NCBI GenBank assembly: GCA_903914985.1
Contig: CAIWRE010000580.1
Location: 1 to 11,067 of the forward strand
Direction: 5' to 3'
DNA from: an uncultured beta proteobacterium
Lineage (GTDB): Bacteria > Pseudomonadota > Gammaproteobacteria > Burkholderiales > Burkholderiaceae_C
Length of the DNA stretch: 11,067 nt
A model generated the notes under the pieces. The model was not told the origin of the DNA, did not search any database, and saw only the letters and a list, made by a program, of their open reading frames with translations. Position 1 is the stretch's first letter. Every line of letters begins with the position of its first letter. Positions 6,570 through 11,067 of the stretch are shown here, in pieces. The position numbers and the translations under genes were made by a program.

Positions 6570-7313
6570 TCAGTGGCCCGGCAGCGCTTGGGCCAACGCC
6601 TCTTGCTGCAGGCGCATCAACTGGCCAATGCCGAGTTCAGCCAGGCTGAGCAATTGGTCCATCTCGGTGCGCGAAAAGGCCGCGCCTTCGGCGGTACCCT
6701 GCACTTCGACAAAATTGCCAGCACCTGTCATGACGACATTCATGTCGGTGTCGCAAGCCGAGTCCTCGGTGTATTCCAAATCCAGCAATGGTGTGCCCTC
6801 GACAATGCCCACAGAAATTGCCGCTACGCTGGCCGTGATGGGCGACTCGGTAATCTTGCCGTGCGCGAGCAGCCAATTGACTGCGTCTTGCGCCGCCACA
6901 AAAGCGCCGGTAATGGCGGCCGTACGCGTGCCGCCGTCGGCCTGGATCACGTCGCAGTCCAGGGAAATGGTGCGCTCACCCAATAGCTGGAGGTCAAACA
7001 CTGCACGCAGGGACCGTCCGATCAGGCGTTGAATCTCCTGGGTTCGTCCACTTTGCTTGCCTTTGGCGGCCTCCCGGTCGCTGCGGGTGTGGGTCGCGCG
7101 GGGCAGCATGCCGTATTCGGCGGTCACCCAGCCCTCGCCACTGCCACGCTTATGCGGCGGCACGCGCTCTTCGACAGATGCTGTGCAAAGAACCTTGGTG
7201 CCGCCAAATTCAATCAACACCGACCCTTCGGCGTGCCGGGTGTAGCCCCGGGTGATGCGTACCGGACGCAAAGCATTGGCGGCACGTGCGCCGCTGCGGA
7301 TATACAAAGTCAT
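6570..7313 (-). CDS. rph: Ribonuclease PH (tRNA nucleotidyltransferase)
   Basis: RNase PH is a phosphorolytic 3'-5' exoribonuclease that trims tRNA and other RNA 3' ends, forming a hexameric ring. The 247-residue protein has the family blocks in order: LRPVRITRGYTRHAEGSVL near the N-terminus, WVTAEYGMLPRATHTR (62-77), GKQSGRTQEIQRLIGRSLRA (85-104), and the phosphate-binding DGGTRTAA with Gly128-Thr129-Arg130. The catalytic acids are in YTEDSACDTDMNVVM, with Asp184 and Asp190 at the expected six-residue spacing. The protein appears active, unlike the truncated rph of E. coli K-12. The ATG lacks a strong Shine-Dalgarno and is preceded by a small hairpin and a nine-T tract (see that entry). It follows the phosphatase gene by 68 nt on the same strand and leads rdgB and hemW. 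Confidence 0.97.
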   Translation of the reverse strand: MTLYIRSGARAANALRPVRITRGYTRHAEGSVLIEFGGTKVLCTASVEERVPPHKRGSGEGWVTAEYGMLPRATHTRSDREAAKGKQSGRTQEIQRLIGRSLRAVFDLQLLGERTISLDCDVIQADGGTRTAAITGAFVAAQDAVNWLLAHGKITESPITASVAAISVGIVEGTPLLDLEYTEDSACDTDMNVVMTGAGNFVEVQGTAEGAAFSRTEMDQLLSLAELGIGQLMRLQQEALAQALPGH

Positions 7314-7321
7314 AAGGGATG

Positions 7322-7344
7322 CCCGTTACCGGGTGAAAAAAAAA
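7322..7344 (-). promoter_or_regulatory. rph leader: nine-T tract followed by GUAA-loop hairpin
   Basis: On the minus strand between the phosphatase stop and the rph ATG there is a run of nine Ts (7336-7344). Four nt later comes a perfect stem CCCG-GTAA-CGGG (7322-7333) with a GNRA-type loop, ending 8 nt before the ATG. The only G-rich bases near the start codon are in this stem. A weak 4-bp stem CGAC/GTCG lies before the T-run, so partial termination or transcript slippage is possible. Confidence 0.35.
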
Positions 7345-7381
7345 CGCGACGTTCATGCAGTCGGGCCGAAAGCCTCACTGC

Positions 7382-8131
7382 TCAAACAAAACCCTCATTA
7401 TCGGACTTCTCCCATGCCACAGCGATCAGGGTGACGTTGTCGCAATAGGCCCCTCCTTGGCGCAGAGCCAAATCGGCTAGCTCCTCAGCCGCTTCGGTAA
7501 CGGCATTGGCCGTCAGGCTATAGGCAATATCATCCTCGCCCACGTTGCCCCAAAGACCGTCCGAACACAGCACCATTCGATCGCCCACCTCCATAAGAAT
7601 GGGCGTCGCAATCTCAACGACCGGTTGGCGGGAAGCCCCCAGGCAGCTGTAAAGCAAATGCTTGCTCACCGGTGCTGCGCGATTGCCGGCGAGCATGCTG
7701 TCTTTCCATTCGGCTACCGAATGGTCAATGGTGCGACTCAGAACTTCGCCTGCACGCACCAGATAACGTCGCGAATCTCCACAATGTGCGGTGTAGCAGT
7801 GGTCATCTTGCAATACCGAAATAACCAAGGTGCTGCTCGGAGTTTGATCCAATTGGTTCATCGTTGCATAGCCCAGCAATTGCTCATGGGCTGCCAGCAT
7901 CGCGGCATGCAGGAACTCTGTTACCGCGGCCAGTTTAGGGGTCGCCTGCTTGTGAAACATGGATGTCACGACCTGCAGGCAGAGTTGCGATGCCACATCA
8001 CCATGAGGATGCCCGCCCAGGCCGTCTGCGACAAGAAAAATAGCGGCGGATTGGGTGTAGGTATAGCCTACGCGGTCTTCATTGCGTTTGCGTCCGCCCA
8101 CTCGACTGACCTGAAACACGGAAAACTTCAT
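7382..8131 (-). CDS. PP2C-family Ser/Thr protein phosphatase (Stp/PppA type)
   Basis: A 249-residue single-domain, soluble metal-dependent phosphatase that should reverse phosphorylation by the adjacent kinase. All PP2C metal-site motifs are present: RKRNED with Asp19, VADGLGGHPHGD with Asp36, SSTLV (99-103), HCGDSRRYLV (117-124), LCSDGLW with Asp191, and CDNVTLIAV with Asp231. The frame extends 60 codons further upstream, but that part reads through the end of the kinase gene. The ATG at 8131 is chosen because it forms an ATGA overlap with the kinase stop and gives MKFSVFQVSRVGGRKRNED, a typical PP2C beginning. Four-base overlap implies coupled, near-equimolar translation with the kinase. 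There is no membrane segment or signal peptide. The natural substrates are unknown. Confidence 0.93.
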   Translation of the reverse strand: MKFSVFQVSRVGGRKRNEDRVGYTYTQSAAIFLVADGLGGHPHGDVASQLCLQVVTSMFHKQATPKLAAVTEFLHAAMLAAHEQLLGYATMNQLDQTPSSTLVISVLQDDHCYTAHCGDSRRYLVRAGEVLSRTIDHSVAEWKDSMLAGNRAAPVSKHLLYSCLGASRQPVVEIATPILMEVGDRMVLCSDGLWGNVGEDDIAYSLTANAVTEAAEELADLALRQGGAYCDNVTLIAVAWEKSDNEGFV

Positions 8132-9138
8132 GGCTGCCGTGCGCGCCCAGCGCTCAAGTTTGCACCTGATAACAACGCATCCGGGAAAAACTGGGTCGCT
8201 TCGTATTCGTGTGAGTCCACTGCACGGGCCACCGTTTTGGGCGGTGTCGTCAGTATTTTTTGAACGGAAAGCACCGAGTGCGGCCTGGCCTGAGAGTCCG
8301 TCTGCATACACGACAGAACCAGATCGATCAGGAAATGCGAATATTTGCCTCGCAGGTCGGCCACCATGTTTTCAAGCTTGCTACGGCAATCGGGCTTGGC
8401 AGCGTCCGGCGGCGGATAGCCCTTCATACAAGAATAAATACATGCCCCAATGGCATAAATATCAGTCCAGGGGCCAATGGCCTTTCCGCGCTTGTACATT
8501 TCGGGCGCCGAAAATCCTGGCGTGAACATCGGCTGCAAAAACTTGCCATCCTGATTCAATACGTCTCGCGCAGCACCAAAATCGATGAGGACCGCCCGGT
8601 CATCGTCGGTGACAAGAATGTTTCCAGGCTTGATATCCAAATGCAGCATTTTGTGCTGGTGCACGACACGCAATCCATGCAGCACCTCATCAAACAAGGA
8701 GCGGATCGTACTTTCACGCAAGACCTTGGCGTGATTCAGTGAGGCCGAGGTCACGATGAACTGTTGCAATGACGCGCCCTGCAAATAGTTCATGACCAGG
8801 TAAACCGTGTCGTTCTCTTGGAAAAAGTTCAAAACACTGACGACATTGGGGTGGGCGATCTGGGCCAGTGCCCGCCCCTCCTCCAGAAAACTGCGAAAGC
8901 CAATCCGGTACAGTGCACGCTTGTCCCTGGCGACCACCACGGGTGCTTCGCCACTCGCTCTGCTGGCCAGCGCGGCAGGGAGATACTCTTTGAGTGCAAC
9001 TTCTTGTCCGGTCGGACTGACTGCACGGTAAACAATGCCAAACCCACCCGCTCCGATTTTTTGAACAATACGGTACCCGCCCACCCACTTGCCAGGTTCA
9101 AGAGGCGCCGGAATTGACTTTGGTGCAGACTGGGTCAT
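8128..9138 (-). CDS. Hanks-type serine/threonine protein kinase, soluble, HLD (non-RD) type
   Basis: A 336-residue eukaryotic-like protein kinase. The catalytic domain begins at about residue 20: glycine loop GAGGFG (29-34), ATP-anchoring Lys50 in VALKEY, a helix-C Glu in FLEEGRAL (86/87), catalytic loop HLDIKPGN with Asp168, Lys170 and Asn173, DFG (186-188) and APE (211-213), so it should be active. The residue before the catalytic Asp is Leu instead of the common Arg (HLD not HRD). I see no transmembrane helix and no PASTA, FHA or other sensor domain. After the kinase fold there is only a polar tail of about 35 residues, so input probably comes through a partner. It is the first gene of the leftward block, overlaps the phosphatase, and diverges from yicC. 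No T6SS genes are nearby, although kinase/phosphatase pairs of this kind do occur there. Confidence 0.93.
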   Translation of the reverse strand: MTQSAPKSIPAPLEPGKWVGGYRIVQKIGAGGFGIVYRAVSPTGQEVALKEYLPAALASRASGEAPVVVARDKRALYRIGFRSFLEEGRALAQIAHPNVVSVLNFFQENDTVYLVMNYLQGASLQQFIVTSASLNHAKVLRESTIRSLFDEVLHGLRVVHQHKMLHLDIKPGNILVTDDDRAVLIDFGAARDVLNQDGKFLQPMFTPGFSAPEMYKRGKAIGPWTDIYAIGACIYSCMKGYPPPDAAKPDCRSKLENMVADLRGKYSHFLIDLVLSCMQTDSQARPHSVLSVQKILTTPPKTVARAVDSHEYEATQFFPDALLSGANLSAGRARQP

Positions 9139-9253
9139 GCCGTAGGAAGTTAGTGTTACCGCTCCATGAATCGATGATTCCGCCTGACGTCAAGCGATCG
9201 GAGTTATTCTCAACCTAACCGCCAATGTAATGAATGTTAAAGAAGGAATGATG
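9139..9253. promoter_or_regulatory. Divergent promoter region between the kinase gene and yicC
   Basis: For the kinase (minus), TTGACG (9188-9193) and TTCATG (9165-9170) are spaced by 17 nt and end 26 nt before its ATG; the -10 is weak. For yicC (plus), TATTCT (9205-9210) is the best -10, with only a poor upstream match, CTGACG, at 15-nt spacing. The two candidate promoters are nearly back to back and share the sequence at 9184-9193. Confidence 0.4.
9168..9180. promoter_or_regulatory. Operator-like inverted repeat GAATCGATGATTC
   Basis: Perfect 5-bp arms GAATC/GATTC flank a GAT centre. The repeat overlaps the -10 and spacer of the candidate kinase promoter and lies just upstream of the candidate yicC promoter. 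The palindrome TGACGTCA (9185-9192) is adjacent. A regulator bound here could affect both directions. I cannot match it to a known regulator. Confidence 0.3.
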
Positions 9254-10168
9254 ATGTCAGTTTACAGTATGACAGGTTATGCAAGTGTGCAGAGTCTCGC
9301 CAGCGCCACCGCGACGGCCACCGAACCGACAAAGTCGGCCACAGCCCAATTGGGCTTGGAGATCCGGTCGGTGAACAGCCGCTTCCTGGATGTCAGTTTC
9401 CGTCTTCCAGAAGATCTTCGCCATTGGGAGCCGCAGTTGCGCGAAATATTGGCCGCGCGCCTCAAACGCGGCAAAGTAGAGATGCGCGTTTCACTAGAGG
9501 CGCAGAGTGGCAACATCAGCGACCCTTCTTCCAGACTGCTTCAGCGCCTCAACAACCTGCAAGACAACATCAAAGTGTGGCTCCCGCAGGCGGGCGGTCT
9601 CACGGTTGCCGATGTGTTGCGACTGGCATCTTCCGACCCGTCGGGCGCACGCGACTGGAGTGAATCGCTCCTACCACTAGCCCGATCAGCCCTGGAGGCT
9701 CTCCTGGGTGCGCGCGAGCGGGAAGGCGGACGACTGGCGGCCATGCTGCTGGACCATATTGCCCAGTTGCGCCTGCTGGCAGCGCAGGCCGTGCCCCTGG
9801 TGCCCCAGTTGGTGGCGCAGCAGCGCCAGCGCTTCATGGAACGGTGGGCCGAGGCCATGGCCCTGGGTGAAAGCAGCGCAATACCCGAGAGCGCCCAGGA
9901 CCGGGCGCTGACCGAAGCCACTGCGTTTGCGATCCGCATCGACGTTGCCGAAGAAATCACCCGTTTGAACTCCCATCTCGACGAATTGGAGCGTTTGATC
10001 AAAAAAGGAGGTGAAATCGGAAAGCGCCTGGACTTCTTAATCCAGGAATTGCACCGCGAGGCCAACACCCTGGGCTCTAAATCAGCCGCCCTGGCGCTCA
10101 CCCATATTTCCGTGGACATGAAGGTCTTGATCGAACAAATGCGTGAACAAGTGCAGAACATAGAATAA
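9254..10168 (+). CDS. yicC: YicC/YloC-family endoribonuclease
   Basis: YicC-family proteins are endoribonucleases; the E. coli member has been linked to turnover of small RNAs. The N-terminal YicC domain begins with the signature SVYSMTGYAS, followed by LEIRSVNSRFLDVSFRLPEDLR. The C-terminal DUF1732 domain carries EEITRLNSHLDELERL, GKRLDFLIQELHREANTLGSKS and the closing IEQMREQVQNIE. The frame is open from an ATG at 9230, but three in-frame ATGs in a row occur at 9248-9256. The Shine-Dalgarno AAGGA (9243-9247) is correctly spaced (6 nt) only for the third, giving MSVYSMTGYA and 304 residues. The insert SATATATEPTKSATAQ near the N-terminus is an Ala/Thr-rich, low-complexity extension within the first strand region. 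gmk follows 27 nt later, a classic association in proteobacteria. Confidence 0.93.
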   Translation: MSVYSMTGYASVQSLASATATATEPTKSATAQLGLEIRSVNSRFLDVSFRLPEDLRHWEPQLREILAARLKRGKVEMRVSLEAQSGNISDPSSRLLQRLNNLQDNIKVWLPQAGGLTVADVLRLASSDPSGARDWSESLLPLARSALEALLGAREREGGRLAAMLLDHIAQLRLLAAQAVPLVPQLVAQQRQRFMERWAEAMALGESSAIPESAQDRALTEATAFAIRIDVAEEITRLNSHLDELERLIKKGGEIGKRLDFLIQELHREANTLGSKSAALALTHISVDMKVLIEQMREQVQNIE

Positions 10169-10195
10169 GTCTTCGCATTTTTGGCCCCTTGCGCT

Positions 10196-10819
10196 ATGGA
10201 TTACCCCGGAAACCTTTTTGTTGTCGCCGCACCCAGTGGCGCAGGCAAGTCCAGCCTGGTCAACGCCCTGCTGGAGCTCGACTCCCATGTGCAGCCCTCG
10301 GTATCGCACACCACGCGCGCACCTCGCGGACAGGAGAAACACGGTCGGGAGTACTTTTTCGCCTCCGAGCAGGAGTTTGACGCCATGGTGGCGGCCGACG
10401 GCTTTGTGGAATGGGCGCATGTCCATAGCAACCGCTATGGCACATCCAAAAAGGCCATAGAAGAACGCATGGCCACCGGCGCCGACGTCATTCTGGAAAT
10501 TGATTTTCAGGGGGCGATTCAGATCAAAGAAACCTTTTCGAACGCGGTATGCATTTTTATCCTGCCACCTAGCTGGGAAGAGCTTCGCGCGCGCTTGGAG
10601 CGCCGGGGGGAGGACGCACCCGACACGATCGAGTTGCGCATGAAAAATGCTGCGATAGAGGTCGCACAGGCCCAAAAATTTGACTTCGTTATAATCAATG
10701 AGTTGTTTGACCGCGCGCTTTTTGACCTGAAAGCAATCGTTCACTCCCAGCGGCTCAAGTTTGTGGCGCAGGCGCGCGCCAGAGCGGCAACGTTCCAAGC
10801 GCTCAACATCCCCTTGTAA
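10196..10819 (+). CDS. gmk: Guanylate kinase
   Basis: Guanylate kinase converts GMP to GDP with ATP, an essential step in making GTP, dGTP and (p)ppGpp, and is itself a ppGpp target in many bacteria. The 207-residue protein starts MDYPGNLFVVAAPSGAGKSS, with the P-loop at residues 12-20. The GMP-binding segment SVSHTTRAPRGQEKHGREY follows, then the F-V-E-W-A block (GFVEWAHVHSNRYGTSK), VILEIDFQGA and IFILPPSWEELRARLERRG. A TTG 15 nt upstream is in frame, but the ATG at 10196 gives the family N-terminus. Neither has a clear ribosome binding site, so translation may depend on reinitiation after yicC 27 nt upstream. rpoZ follows after 14 nt. Confidence 0.97.
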   Translation: MDYPGNLFVVAAPSGAGKSSLVNALLELDSHVQPSVSHTTRAPRGQEKHGREYFFASEQEFDAMVAADGFVEWAHVHSNRYGTSKKAIEERMATGADVILEIDFQGAIQIKETFSNAVCIFILPPSWEELRARLERRGEDAPDTIELRMKNAAIEVAQAQKFDFVIINELFDRALFDLKAIVHSQRLKFVAQARARAATFQALNIPL

Positions 10820-10833
10820 TTTCGGAGAATCCC

Positions 10834-11037
10834 ATGGCCCGCATCACCGTCGAAGACTGCCTCGAGCAGATCCCCAACCGCTTTCAGCTGGTCCTGGCTG
10901 CCACCTACCGCGCCCGCATGCTGAGCCAGGGTCACACTCCCAAAATCGAGAGCAAAAACAAGCCCGGTGTCACCGCGCTGCGCGAAATTGCCGCCGGCAA
11001 GGTCGGTATTGAAATGCTGAAGAAAGTGCCGCTGTAA
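10834..11037 (+). CDS. rpoZ: DNA-directed RNA polymerase omega subunit
   Basis: Omega is the small RNA polymerase subunit that helps fold and hold beta-prime and forms part of a ppGpp-binding site. The 67-residue protein has the typical MARITVEDCLEQIPNRFQLV start, the conserved ATYRARML helix and TALREIAAGKVG near the end, and matches the usual length in betaproteobacteria. The ATG has a good Shine-Dalgarno, GGAG (10824-10827), 6 nt upstream. It lies 14 nt after gmk, the common gmk-rpoZ arrangement. A spoT/rsh gene usually follows in this group, but that is outside the window. Confidence 0.97.
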   Translation: MARITVEDCLEQIPNRFQLVLAATYRARMLSQGHTPKIESKNKPGVTALREIAAGKVGIEMLKKVPL

Positions 11038-11054
11038 AGCGTCGCTTCGATCAC

Positions 11055-11067
11055 AAAAAAGGCCCCT
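11055..11067 (+). terminator. Possible first arm of an intrinsic terminator after rpoZ (cut by the window edge)
   Basis: Six As followed by GGCCCCT begin 17 nt after the rpoZ stop. This is how a two-way terminator often starts, with an A-run, a GC arm, a loop, the complementary arm and then a T-run. The second arm would lie beyond the window, so this is only a guess. Confidence 0.2.

Noticed and set aside
8132..8311. 60-residue N-terminal extension of the phosphatase
   Set aside because: It lies within the kinase C-terminal coding region. The ATGA overlap gives a normal PP2C N-terminus.
7382..9138. Type VI secretion link for the kinase/phosphatase pair
   Set aside because: T6SS loci can carry such pairs, but no T6SS structural gene is in the window and the neighbours are housekeeping genes.
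10082..10798. 238-codon open frame antisense to gmk
   Set aside because: It is fully covered by guanylate kinase with intact motifs. The antisense product shows no known pattern.
1..11067. CRISPR array, prophage, IS element or a novel defence system
   Set aside because: I saw no regularly spaced direct repeats, transposase, integrase, nuclease-effector or toxin-antitoxin type gene. All coding space is taken by recognisable core or transporter genes.

Overview
The window looks like chromosomal DNA of a betaproteobacterium of the order Burkholderiales, most likely Comamonadaceae (a Rhodoferax/Polaromonas-type genome). The grounds are the moderately high GC, the character of the proteins, and the order kinase-phosphatase-rph-rdgB-hemW running divergently from yicC-gmk-rpoZ. 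I recall that order from this group; it was not searched. The content is mainly housekeeping. I see no CRISPR array, insertion sequence, prophage or integrase, and no obvious unknown multi-gene system.

Layout, left to right. (1) 1-1597, minus strand: an MFS exporter whose stop codon shares one base with the start of a DMT/EamA transporter; the second gene runs off the left edge. (2) 1598-1886: an intergenic stretch with several short inverted repeats. (3) 1887-3560, plus: fhs, formate-tetrahydrofolate ligase, probably a single-gene unit ending in a hairpin. (4) 3590-3666, minus: a CAU-anticodon tRNA, Ile2-like, with a plausible promoter just upstream. (5) 3715-4614, minus: an orphan membrane di-iron hydroxylase of the sterol desaturase superfamily. 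(6) 4615-4714: a gap holding a 65-nt imperfect hairpin. (7) 4715-9138, minus, transcribed right to left: Ser/Thr kinase, PP2C phosphatase, rph, rdgB, hemW. The kinase/phosphatase and rdgB/hemW junctions are ATGA overlaps, and only about 70 nt separate the phosphatase from rph. (8) 9139-9253: a divergent promoter region. (9) 9254-11037, plus: yicC, gmk, rpoZ, closely packed. The next gene, probably spoT/rsh by analogy with related genomes, lies outside the window.

Functionally, the right half groups RNA processing (rph, yicC), nucleotide pool quality and supply (rdgB, gmk), an RNA polymerase subunit (rpoZ), a heme chaperone (hemW) and a reversible protein phosphorylation pair. The pair is the only signalling element and its targets are unknown. 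Four starts (fhs, hemW, the phosphatase and gmk) and that of yicC should be placed downstream of the longest possible reading frame; the reasons are given in each entry.
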